Shown: piece after piece, positions 32,161 to 40,301 of the stretch | How the letters are laid out: each line of letters begins with the position of its first letter | Position numbering within the stretch: position 1 is the stretch's first letter | Origin: Methanobacteriota archaeon | GTDB lineage: Archaea > Halobacteriota > Methanosarcinia > Methanosarcinales > Methanosarcinaceae | DNA length: 64,000 bases | Assembly (NCBI GenBank): GCA_023399215.1 | Contig: JAEWQJ010000027.1 | Coordinates: forward strand, 27,063-91,062 | Direction: 5' to 3' | Translations under genes and position numbers: made by a program | Notes under the pieces: model-generated | Seen by the model: the letters and a program-made list of their open reading frames with translations, nothing else | What the model was told of the DNA's origin: nothing | The model's database searches: none

Positions 32161-33162
32161 ATGAAAATGAACAAAAAACTGTGTTCAGTATCTTTAGCTT
32201 CAACAGCCATTGTTTTATTTTTAATTTTGACATTATCTACTACATCGGCAGCTACTGCACAAAGTACTTCGAGCACGGCTAAACACGCCTACATTACGAA
32301 TAGCGGCAGCACCACTGTTACTGTAATTGATATCACAACAAATAAGGTTACAGCCAAGGTACTCGTAGGAAAATATCCTTATGGAGTTGCAGTCAACCCC
32401 GCTGGAACTAAGGTATATGTATCAAAAGAAGCAAGCAGCGTTGTCTCCGTAATTGACACTGCAACAAACAAGGTTACAGCCACAGTGGGGGTAGGAAAAA
32501 AGCCCTGGGGAGTTGCAATTAACCCGACTGGAACAAAGGTATATGTGGCAAATGAAGGTAGTAAGACTGTCTCTGTAATTGACACTGAAACAAATAAGGT
32601 TACAGCTACAGTGTATGTAGGAAATTATCCTTGTGGAGTTGCAGTTAACCCAGCAGGAACAAAGGTATATGTGACGAATACTCTCGATAACACTATCTCT
32701 GTTATTGACACAGCCACAAACAAGGTCACAGCCACAATAAAGGTAGGAAATCTCCCTACCGGAGTTGCAGTTAATCCAGCGGGAACAAAAGTGTATGTGA
32801 CGAACGAGTACGATGTTTCGGTAATTGACGCAACAAAAAATAAGGTTGCTGCCACGGTGACTGTAGGAAAATATCCATGGGGTGTTGCAGTAAACCCTGC
32901 TGGAACAAAGGTATATGTGACGAACTATGGTGATGGTACTATTTCTGTGATTAACACAGCCACAAACAAGGTTACAGCCACAGCGAAGGTAGGAAGTTGT
33001 CCATTAGGAATTGCTTTCAGTCCTGACGGGACTAAAGCATATGTGGCGAAAGAAACAAGCGGTGCTGTCTCTGTAATTAACACAGCTACAAACAGGGTTA
33101 CAGCCATAGTGGGGACAGGAAAAGATCCTGTTGCATTCGGAAAATTTATTTCCACAACATAA
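32161..33162 (+). CDS. Exported YVTN beta-propeller surface protein
   Basis: 333 residues from ATG 32161, fixed by AAGGAGTGA and by the signal peptide that starts there (MKMNKKLCSVSLASTAIVLFLILTLS). Seven YVTN blades of about 42 residues follow, each like VNPAGTKVYVTN...ISVIDTATNKVTATVxVGxxPxGVA, enough to close a seven-bladed propeller. No PKD domain or anchor follows the blades, but a broken PKD remnant lies just after the stop, so the gene may have lost a longer C-terminus. A paralogue is truncated at 1-276. Role unknown; surface location inferred. Confidence 0.88.
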   Translation: MKMNKKLCSVSLASTAIVLFLILTLSTTSAATAQSTSSTAKHAYITNSGSTTVTVIDITTNKVTAKVLVGKYPYGVAVNPAGTKVYVSKEASSVVSVIDTATNKVTATVGVGKKPWGVAINPTGTKVYVANEGSKTVSVIDTETNKVTATVYVGNYPCGVAVNPAGTKVYVTNTLDNTISVIDTATNKVTATIKVGNLPTGVAVNPAGTKVYVTNEYDVSVIDATKNKVAATVTVGKYPWGVAVNPAGTKVYVTNYGDGTISVINTATNKVTATAKVGSCPLGIAFSPDGTKAYVAKETSGAVSVINTATNRVTAIVGTGKDPVAFGKFISTT

Positions 33163-33170
33163 TATTTCCT

Positions 33171-33300
33171 GTTGCAAACTTCAAAGGTTCGTTACTTTCA
33201 GGAAAAGCACCGTTAACTGTGTTGTCTTTACTGGCAAAAGCACAGGAACACCGATTAAATTGAAATGGGGTTTCGGAGTCTGAATCTCCTTAACCCCCAG
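33171..33300 (+). pseudogene. PKD-domain remnant after the YVTN gene
   Basis: VANFKGSLLSGKAPLTV can be read from 33171 and FTGKSTGTPIKLKWGFGV from 33227 in another frame, ending at TGA where the GDG loop should follow. This is the start of a PKD domain, frameshifted internally and out of frame with the gene upstream. Confidence 0.65.
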
Positions 33301-33696
33301 GATCTAACGCATCAACTGCTGAAGGTTTAGTTTACTGACAAAAACACCAGATCAAAGCCAAGGGATAGTGAGAAAAAGATAAAAGCTAAAGGGTCTATGA
33401 TTACTGATCAAATCTTGAAAATATGAACCTGTTCTCCTTATTTATTGGAGCTTGAGACGGTCATTTTCTTTACATTTTATAGCTGCTGACCCGAAAACTC
33501 GCTATCCTTTTCGCGATTATATCTTCAACTTTCTCTCAATTTTTTCTCAATTTTTTCTCAATTTGTTTTCGGCTTTCTCTTAACTAGCTCTCAACTTTTT
33601 CTCGACTTTTCTACTTATTTTTAACTTTGTCTTCACTTCTTCCTTTATTCTCATTTTTTCGTATCTTTTCCTATTTTATATCAATTTTTCTTTTCT
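33301..33696. other. Gene-free stretch with polypyrimidine tract
   Basis: About 400 bases at the 3' side of the NosD-like gene. From about 33525 to 33690 the plus strand is almost all T and C, with a TCTCAATTTTT unit repeated three to four times. Confidence 0.6.
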
Positions 33697-34854
33697 TCAC
33701 CTGTTCCGCCTCAAGAAATAGGCTGCTCCTACAGCCAGCCCCACAATTCCAGACCCAGGACCAGGTGATTCTTTTTCTCCTGAACCCTCTTCATTGGTAG
33801 CATTTTTGTCAGTAGTATTTTCATTGGTAGCGTTTTCATTGGTAACATTTTCGTCAGTAGCATTTTCGGCTGCTGGTCCTGTAGCTTCTTCGGTTTTGTT
33901 TACAGTGGTTTCGGAACTGGTTGCTTTTTCCATGTCAGTCAGGCCCTGTTCATAAGCACTGGCATTCAGATTGCTTTCAAGGGTTTTAACGGCATTTGGG
34001 ACTTTTGGGAAGAGCGGGTAATTATCAGTTCCTCCGCCTGTGATGTTATATGAGGTATCACAAATTCCGTTGTTGTTTTCGTCCACATCGGTTTCGCTGT
34101 AACCTTTACCTTCAAGGTCAGCCCAGAAGTTACCTCCTATGTAAGGTCCCCTGACAATATTCTGTTTTGTTTTGAGGGGGCTTTGCCAGAGATTTTCTGC
34201 GTTTGCAGCTTTTTCATCCACGTTTTCGGCGTTTTTGAAGTAATTATTATAGATAAGATTCTTGCTGCTCGCCTCAAGTGAGATTCCCGGACCGTAATTA
34301 TAGGCAATTGTATTGCCAATGATATCATTTGAGTTTGAGCTTTCGAGCCTTATTCCTTTTTCATCAAGAGTAATGAGATTGTTGCTTATGGTATTGCTGT
34401 CAGAACCTTTGAGAAGAATGCCATACTCGGCTCCCTTAACTCTATTGTTGTTAATATAGCAGCTTTTAACCCCTTTAAGCAAGATTCCTGCTTTTTCCGA
34501 GCCCTCAATGGCAAACCCGCTAAAAGATGCCCTATCCACGCTGATTTCAACAGCGCTTTTCGTGGGATCGGTTGCTCTTATCACAGTATCTTCCGGATTT
34601 CTTGATTCCGACCAGATCTGGACTTGCTTATTTATTTTGAGATTTTCAACATAGGTTCCAGGGCTTACAAAAATCGTGTCTCCAGCTTCTGCTTCATCGA
34701 TTGCGGCCTGTATGGAGATATAGTCCCCTTCAGTTGCCGAACTTACTCTTAAATTCGAGGCCGAGGAGGCAGAGCATGTGCAGAGAACTGCCAGAGTAAT
34801 CGCAAGTGCTGTCAGCTTAAAAGCTCTGAAATTCTGTCTTTTTATTCTTCTCAT
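33697..34854 (-). CDS. Exported NosD-type right-handed beta-helix protein with PGF-CTERM-like tail
   Basis: 385 residues. Signal peptide (FKLTALAITLAVLCTCSASSA), then a pectate-lyase-like beta-helix (about 38-230: IQAAIDEAEAGDTIFVSPGTY; NNRVKGAEYGILLKGSDSNTISNNLI; NTIAYNYGPGISLEASSKNLIYNNYF) typical of NosD/CASH carbohydrate-binding repeats. A Thr/Asn/Glu linker follows (about 300-350) with several N-glycosylation sequons (NVT, NAT, NTT). The C-terminus is tripartite: SPGPGSG, a hydrophobic stretch (IVGLAVGAAYFL), then RRNR, resembling archaeosortase PGF-CTERM signals although the PGF itself is replaced by PGP. Likely surface-anchored. Confidence 0.85.
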   Translation of the reverse strand: MRRIKRQNFRAFKLTALAITLAVLCTCSASSASNLRVSSATEGDYISIQAAIDEAEAGDTIFVSPGTYVENLKINKQVQIWSESRNPEDTVIRATDPTKSAVEISVDRASFSGFAIEGSEKAGILLKGVKSCYINNNRVKGAEYGILLKGSDSNTISNNLITLDEKGIRLESSNSNDIIGNTIAYNYGPGISLEASSKNLIYNNYFKNAENVDEKAANAENLWQSPLKTKQNIVRGPYIGGNFWADLEGKGYSETDVDENNNGICDTSYNITGGGTDNYPLFPKVPNAVKTLESNLNASAYEQGLTDMEKATSSETTVNKTEEATGPAAENATDENVTNENATNENTTDKNATNEEGSGEKESPGPGSGIVGLAVGAAYFLRRNR

Positions 34855-35173
34855 ACTAGTTCTTCCTTTACATTTTGAAGCTGCTGTTTTCTTTAGTCAG
34901 GCCTAACTCTTTAGAAAAAAGAAAGCCTTCCTTTTCCAGGTTTTTCATTGTTTTTTAATAAAAAGCTCTCTCAATACTTTGTCAAGGAAGTAATTTTATC
35001 CCGAAATTAATATACCTTTGGAAATAAAAAATTCTAAACAGCTATCCTTAAATAATAGTTCAATATCCTCTGATAAAAGAAATTAATCTTCAATTAAAGC
35101 CTTAAATACTGTAAAATCTGATATTACACTGAAATTTTATTGTTTCACTATTGTCTCGAATGGAGGCCTAAAA
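34855..35173. other. Divergent promoter spacer
   Basis: About 320 AT-rich bases between the NosD-like gene and rpa. No distinct operator seen. Confidence 0.4.
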
Positions 35174-36544
35174 ATGGATGAGAAGATTGCGCCCCACCTT
35201 GAAGAGTTAACCAGGGCGCTTGGAGACCTTGAAAAGACTGGCATCCGGGCAGAATTTGAGAAACTCATTGCTTTTCGTGTTCCGCCTGATGTCGCAAAAG
35301 AGAGTATCCTCCGCAAGTATGGAGGAAAAAGGAAAGTTTTGAAAGTAAAAGATCTGTCTGCCAATCTTAAGAATTTTGAGCTTACAGGCAGGATTCTGGA
35401 CATCGGGGAAAAGTCAATCCGTCCGCAGGCAGGAGCTCAGGAAAAACCTTCCAGGCTTTATACCGGAGTTCTTGCGGACGAAACCGGAGCAGTTCTGTTT
35501 TCTTCCTGGGGGAAGCTGCCAGGTTCAATTGGAGATGTGATTAACATCAAAAATGCCTATACCCGAGTCTGGCAGAACCGGATCAGGCTTTCTATAGGAG
35601 AACAATCTCCGGTATCGAAAATTTCGGACTCTTCACTCCCTCCCTTGTCTGAACTTTCAGCAAGCCAGAAAAAAAAGTTAATTGACATAGGAGCCGTGGA
35701 TTTTTCCGTAGATACAATAGCCTGTGTGCTTCAGCTTTCATACAGGGAAGTCTTTGTAAAGGGACGCAAGTCCAGAGTGATCTCGGGCGTACTTGCGGAC
35801 GAGACTGGGAGGCTGCCTTTTACGGCCTGGATTGAACTGCCTGGCATTGATATCGGGAGCATTATTCGAATTGAAGGAGCTCAGGTGCGGATGTTCAGGG
35901 GAATGCCATCAGTAAATATTCTGAACAGCACAAAAGTTTCTTCGATCGGGCCCGACGAGGCCGGAAAACTTACTTTTACCTTTGAATCCGCAGCAAAAGA
36001 TCCTACCCCTATCAAAATCCAGGAGATAAATTCAAGAAACAGCATGTTTGACGTGTCCATAGCAGGTAACCTGGTTTCAGTCAGACCCGGTTCAGGTATT
36101 ATCTCCCGCTGCCCTGAATGCAGTCGTGTAATCCAGAAAGGAAATTGCAGGGTTCACGGTAAGGTCGAAGGCATATGGGACATGCGGATCAAAGCCATAC
36201 TGGATGATGGAACAGGTTCCGTGTTAGTTATGTTTCCAAGGGAACTTGCGGAAATCATCTATGGAAAAACTCTTGAGGAAGCCGAACAGCTGATGTTCTC
36301 TGATGTCTCAAAAGATGCAGTCTATGAAGATTTAAGGCGGTTTCTTACGGGTCGTTATCTTGAAGTACGAGGTAATTCTTCAAAAAGTGAATTTGGGGTT
36401 TCTTTCGTGGCTGAAAATGCCTGGGTACCTGAAGATGATCTTGCGGTAAGGGTGGTTGAGCTCCTTCGCAGGCTCGGGCCGGATGAAGAGGATGGACAGG
36501 AGAAAAATTCACAGGTTTCCAGGGGAGGAATCGAGCTTGCTTAA
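35174..36544 (+). CDS. Replication protein A, zinc-finger type (single-stranded DNA-binding protein)
   Basis: 456 residues. Archaeal RPA that coats single-stranded DNA in replication and repair. An N-terminal segment (1-60) is followed by OB folds at about 60-150 (TGRILDIGEKSIR...VLADETGAVLFSSWG), 175-265 (RKSRVISGVLADETGRLPFTAW) and 290-430. A CxxC-type zinc finger is inserted in the last one (CPECSRVIQKGNCRVH, about 315-330). Methanosarcina carries several RPAs; the zinc finger and the COG3390 gene downstream point to the RPA2/RPA3 type rather than the four-OB RPA1. Its 3' end overlaps the next gene, so the two are translated as a unit. Confidence 0.92.
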   Translation: MDEKIAPHLEELTRALGDLEKTGIRAEFEKLIAFRVPPDVAKESILRKYGGKRKVLKVKDLSANLKNFELTGRILDIGEKSIRPQAGAQEKPSRLYTGVLADETGAVLFSSWGKLPGSIGDVINIKNAYTRVWQNRIRLSIGEQSPVSKISDSSLPPLSELSASQKKKLIDIGAVDFSVDTIACVLQLSYREVFVKGRKSRVISGVLADETGRLPFTAWIELPGIDIGSIIRIEGAQVRMFRGMPSVNILNSTKVSSIGPDEAGKLTFTFESAAKDPTPIKIQEINSRNSMFDVSIAGNLVSVRPGSGIISRCPECSRVIQKGNCRVHGKVEGIWDMRIKAILDDGTGSVLVMFPRELAEIIYGKTLEEAEQLMFSDVSKDAVYEDLRRFLTGRYLEVRGNSSKSEFGVSFVAENAWVPEDDLAVRVVELLRRLGPDEEDGQEKNSQVSRGGIELA

Positions 36545-37406
36545 ACGAGAGGTTGCAAAAAGAGTTTTTGCAAGAGAATTCGAAGCCTGCAGAGAACTTG
36601 AAAAACCTGAACGGGTTGACTCGGAAGCCGCAGATTCAAAAACCCCAAACCTGCTTATTAGCCCTCTGGGGCTTATTCTCAATCGTGTTTTTGTGGTTGG
36701 AGTAATCACAGAACTTGACAATATCGGAACACAGAGTGAGATGTGGAAAGCGAGAATAGTTGATCCCACAGGGGCTTTTACGGCATACGCAGGGCAGTAT
36801 CAACCTGAAGCTTCGATCTTCTTTTCAACGGTACAGGTTCCTGCTTTCATTGCCCTTACAGGGAAAGCCAGGACATATGAACCCGAACCAGGATCGGTTT
36901 TTGTTTCTATTCGGGCTGAAGAAGTAAATGTAGTGGATGAGGAAATCCGCAACAGATGGGTCGTGGATACCGCAGAACAGACCGTTGAGAGGCTTGAAGC
37001 CTTCTCGGATGCTCTGACCAGCGGGTATCGTGGAGAGAAACTTCGGGAATACCTTCTGGAGAAAGGCATTTCTTCCGAGTTTACGGAGGGGATTATAATT
37101 GCGCTTGAACGGGAACGCTCTCCTGATGAATTTGTAAAACTCCTTCGGTCTTCCATCAGGGAGGGCCTCAAAACCCTGGATCTGGATTCCGAAAATAGTA
37201 CAGATGCTAAAGCTGACCAGAAGGAGTTCGTGCTCGAATTACTCAAGGAAATGGGCGGAAGCAAAGGAGTTGATTACGCAGCTTTTATGGATGCTGCGGT
37301 TTCCCGGGGCATTTCTGAGCAGGTTGTAGAAGAGGTTATTCGTTTCCTGCTTGCAGGCGGGCAATGTTACGAACCGAAGATAGGGATAATAAGGCTTGTA
37401 GGATAA
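36492..37406 (+). CDS. RPA-associated protein (COG3390)
   Basis: 304 residues if ATG 36492 is used (MDRRKIHRFPGEESSLLKRE); ATG 36483 or TTG 36456 are in-frame alternatives and none has a good ribosome site, so start choice is uncertain. It overlaps the rpa gene by about 53 bases. The N-terminal REVAKRVFAREFEACRELEK and the OB-like LILNRVFVVGVITELDNIG...RIVDPTGAFTAYAGQYQPEA match the archaeal RPA-partner family, a subunit of RPA complexes in Pyrococcus. The C-terminal third is a winged-helix-like region (FVLELLKEMGGSKGVDYAAFMDAAVSRG). Role in single-stranded DNA handling with the upstream RPA. Confidence 0.9.
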   Translation: MDRRKIHRFPGEESSLLKREVAKRVFAREFEACRELEKPERVDSEAADSKTPNLLISPLGLILNRVFVVGVITELDNIGTQSEMWKARIVDPTGAFTAYAGQYQPEASIFFSTVQVPAFIALTGKARTYEPEPGSVFVSIRAEEVNVVDEEIRNRWVVDTAEQTVERLEAFSDALTSGYRGEKLREYLLEKGISSEFTEGIIIALERERSPDEFVKLLRSSIREGLKTLDLDSENSTDAKADQKEFVLELLKEMGGSKGVDYAAFMDAAVSRGISEQVVEEVIRFLLAGGQCYEPKIGIIRLVG

Positions 37407-37527
37407 ACCAGAGATAAGATTTACAAAGTTTGTGTGGTAACCAGAGATAAGATTTACAAAGCTTGTGTGGTAACCAGAGATAAAATTTACAAAGCTTGTA
37501 TGGTAACCAGAGATGGATTTACAAAGC
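37404..37527. repeat. 33-bp tandem repeat starting at the stop codon
   Basis: Copies start at 37404 (34 bases; its first TAA is the stop codon of the gene before), 37438, 37471 and 37504 (partial). Unit begins TAACCAGAGATAAGATTTAC. Copies differ by only a few changes, so it is recent. Confidence 0.9.
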
Positions 37528-37685
37528 TTTCAGGAAAATCGCGGGGAAGTAAACCTGCAGTAAAAATAAAATTTGAAGGAATTAGCTCTTATATGTGTGA
37601 TAATGCTTAAGTGTGATTAGGTTAATTGGTATTCTCTGTTAAAATTTAATATCTCATATTTATTGTATTAATTGGAGAAATTGAC

Positions 37686-39257
37686 ATGAAAGTATTGGTC
37701 AGCGACTCACTCTCCAATGAAGGTTTGGAGATTCTAAAAGAACACTTTACGGTTGATGTTTCCACCGGGCTTTCCGAAGAAGAACTGGTGAAAAAAATTA
37801 AGGATTACGATGCTCTTGTAATACGCAGTGGTACTCATGTTACCCCGAAGATAATCGAAGCTGCCGACAACCTGAAAATTATCGGAAGAGCCGGGGTCGG
37901 AATTGACAATGTTGATGTGGACGCAGCTACAAAGAAAGGCATTATTGTGGCTAACTCTCCCGAAGGCAATATGATTTCGGCAGCAGAGCACACAATTGCT
38001 ATGATGATGGCAATGTCCAGAAACATTCCCCAGGCAAATGCTTCGCTTAAAGGCAAGGAATGGAAACGTAGCAAATTCACAGGTGTCGAGGTCAAAGGTA
38101 AGACCCTGGGGATCATAGGTCTCGGAAGAATCGGTTCCGAAGTCGCAAAAAGGGCTTCAGGGCTTGAAATGAATCTGATGGGGTATGATCCTTTTGTTTC
38201 TGAAAAGCGGGCTCTTGAGCTTGGTATCAAGCTGGCAACAGTTAACGAAATCGCAAAAGAAGCCGACTACATCACAGTGCACACTCCTCTTATTAAAGAA
38301 ACCAGAAACATTCTTGATGAAGAGCAGTTTGCCCTGATGAAGCCTACAACCAGGGTTCTCAACTGTGCCCGCGGCGGCATTATCAATGAAGAAGCTCTGG
38401 CAAAAGCTCTTGAAAGCGGAAAAATAGCCGGTGCAGCAATAGACGTTTTCGTTGAGGAGCCTCCTTTTGACAGCCCTCTCCTGAAATTTGACAATGTTGT
38501 AGTAACCCCTCACCTTGGTGCCTCTACAAAGGAAGCTCAGGTCAATGTGGCAGTAGATATTGCAAAGGAAGTCACTTCTGTCCTTACAGGTGGATCTGCA
38601 AAGAACGCAATCAATATCCCCTCGGTAAAGCCGGAAGCTATGGCAGTCCTTGCACCTTACATCAGGCTCTCGGAAATTATGGGTAAGATTGCAGGGCAGC
38701 TCGTAGACGGAAACTACGAAAAAGTCGAAATTGGATATAATGGAGAGATTTCCGGAAAGGATACAAGGCCTCTTACAGTCTCGGCTCTTAAAGGGCTGCT
38801 TGAAATGGCTCTTGGTTCCGGAGTTAACTATGTCAATGCCCCCACTCTTGCAAAGTCCAGAATGATTGCAGTCGTGGAAAGTAAATCCGAATCTTCTGAG
38901 GAATACTCTTCAACTATCAGTATCAAACTTAGCAGCAACGGCAAGACAAAGCTGGTTGCAGGCACTGTTGTCGGAGACGATCCAAAGATCGTTGCAGTTG
39001 ATGATGACAGAGTAGATATCTTCCCTGCAGGCCGTATGATTTTTGCCAAGCACATCAACAGGCCCAACGTTATCGGACCTTGCTGCATGGTACTCGGTAA
39101 AAACAATATCAATATCTCAGGCATGCAGGTTGGCAGATCCGAAATCGGAGGTGTGACCATGATGGTTCTTAACATAGACTCCGAAGTTTCTGACCCAATC
39201 CTTGAGGAAGTCCGGAAAGTCGATGGAATCCTCGATGCCAAACTTGTGACACTCTAA
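37686..39257 (+). CDS. serA: D-3-phosphoglycerate dehydrogenase
   Basis: 523 residues. First step of serine synthesis: 3-phosphoglycerate to 3-phosphohydroxypyruvate with NAD. NAD-binding GLGRIGSEVAKRA (about 146-158), catalytic Arg in NCARGGIINEEAL (about 230), Glu and His in VEEPPFD and PHLGASTKEAQ (about 277-288). After the catalytic region come the intervening domain (about 320-445) and a C-terminal ACT domain (about 450-523; NVIGPCCMVLGKNNINISGMQVGR) for serine feedback, the long-form layout. GGAG 10 bases before the ATG. Single gene. Confidence 0.96.
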   Translation: MKVLVSDSLSNEGLEILKEHFTVDVSTGLSEEELVKKIKDYDALVIRSGTHVTPKIIEAADNLKIIGRAGVGIDNVDVDAATKKGIIVANSPEGNMISAAEHTIAMMMAMSRNIPQANASLKGKEWKRSKFTGVEVKGKTLGIIGLGRIGSEVAKRASGLEMNLMGYDPFVSEKRALELGIKLATVNEIAKEADYITVHTPLIKETRNILDEEQFALMKPTTRVLNCARGGIINEEALAKALESGKIAGAAIDVFVEEPPFDSPLLKFDNVVVTPHLGASTKEAQVNVAVDIAKEVTSVLTGGSAKNAINIPSVKPEAMAVLAPYIRLSEIMGKIAGQLVDGNYEKVEIGYNGEISGKDTRPLTVSALKGLLEMALGSGVNYVNAPTLAKSRMIAVVESKSESSEEYSSTISIKLSSNGKTKLVAGTVVGDDPKIVAVDDDRVDIFPAGRMIFAKHINRPNVIGPCCMVLGKNNINISGMQVGRSEIGGVTMMVLNIDSEVSDPILEEVRKVDGILDAKLVTL

Positions 39258-39612
39258 ACTTTCCTTTTCAGGAAGACTTTACTCCGGCAGAAGTTCAGGG
39301 TAGAAAATCCTGAGCCGGAGACTTTAAATTTTTGAGTCTTTATCTTAAATTTCTTGGTTTTAAACTTCTTTATCTTAAATGTTTATATTACACTTTTATT
39401 AATATTATATTTTTCAATAATATTATATTATAGTAGTATACTTTCAACACTTTCAACAATATTATACTCTTAACATATTATATATTCAACAATATTATAC
39501 TCTCAACAATATGATAGTAGTATACTTTCAACAATATTATACACTTAAAATATTATACTCTTAATATCAAATTAAACTCTCCGTGCCAGATCAATTTTTA
39601 TGGGTGCAGTTA
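39258..39612. other. Gene-free stretch with AT-rich repeats
   Basis: 355 bases between serA and the DUF2240 gene. About 39395-39565 is built of irregular repeats of CAACAATATTATACTC-like phrases, nearly pure A, T and C on the plus strand. Confidence 0.6.
39395..39565. repeat. Irregular AT-rich tandem repeat
   Basis: At least six occurrences of AATATTATA with flanking CTTTCAAC or CTCTCAAC phrases at 15- to 30-base spacing. Confidence 0.7.
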
Positions 39613-40116
39613 ATGGAAGAACTTAAACGCGTAGTCTCCGTTCCTTTTAAAAAAACTCTTGCAACTTCTCTCTCGGAAAAGGATTTTGAGTATTCCCTGG
39701 CTTTTGACCTGAAATGGTTTTCCCCGAAAACTGCCTCAAAAGTAAAGGAAAAAGCCCTTGAAGCAGGTTTTCTCATACTTAAAGCCGGGGTTCTTGTGCC
39801 CGGTTTTGATGTGGAAAGTATCCGGGTTCCACATGCTTTCAAGCCGTCAGAGAATTTTCTTGAAAATCCAGACATTTCTGGGGAAAAAGTGCAGGTCAAA
39901 GAAGAAATTTCCTTTGAGCAGGTTCTGGAATTTATCTCCGCAGACATTGGGATAAGCCGACAAAAATTGGTTTCCGAGATTAATTTCATGCAGGACCGGC
40001 TTTCCTATCTTGTGGATATCCGGATCGTGGCACTTATTGTAGCAAAAAAGTTCGGATGCAATATTTCGGGAATTTATGACAGGGTTTCGAGGGCGGTACT
40101 GGGCATATCTTATTAA
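39613..40116 (+). CDS. DUF2240-family protein
   Basis: 167 residues from ATG 39613 (MEELKRVVSVPFKKT); a GTG ten codons upstream is in frame but adds residues foreign to the family. Archaeal conserved protein: winged-helix-like N-terminus (SLSEKDFEYSLAFDLKWFSP, KVKEKALEAGFLILKAGVLVPGFD), a variable linker, then a helical C-terminus (ISRQKLVSEINFMQDRLSYLVDIRIVALIVAKKFGCNIS). Function unknown; the fold suggests nucleic-acid binding. No catalytic residues evident. Confidence 0.8.
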   Translation: MEELKRVVSVPFKKTLATSLSEKDFEYSLAFDLKWFSPKTASKVKEKALEAGFLILKAGVLVPGFDVESIRVPHAFKPSENFLENPDISGEKVQVKEEISFEQVLEFISADIGISRQKLVSEINFMQDRLSYLVDIRIVALIVAKKFGCNISGIYDRVSRAVLGISY

Positions 40117-40188
40117 TAAATTTCTGTAACTACTTAAGCAGAAGAGAAGTCGCAGCTTTCTCGAGCGGTATAAATTACTCAAAGAGTT

Positions 40189-40248
40189 AAAGTTTACTCA
40201 AGTAGTTAAGGCGAAAGTAAAGTTTACTCAAATAATTAAGGTGAAAAT
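40189..40248. repeat. 30-bp tandem duplication
   Basis: AAAGTTTACTCAAGTAGTTA and the following 10 bases at 40189-40218 are repeated with few changes at 40219-40248; half a further copy precedes it. It lies in the convergent gap. Confidence 0.8.
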
Positions 40249-40301
40249 TGTACGAGAAGATAACTCTCCTGCAACTCCTTAATAAGGTTTAATTATGCGT
40301 G

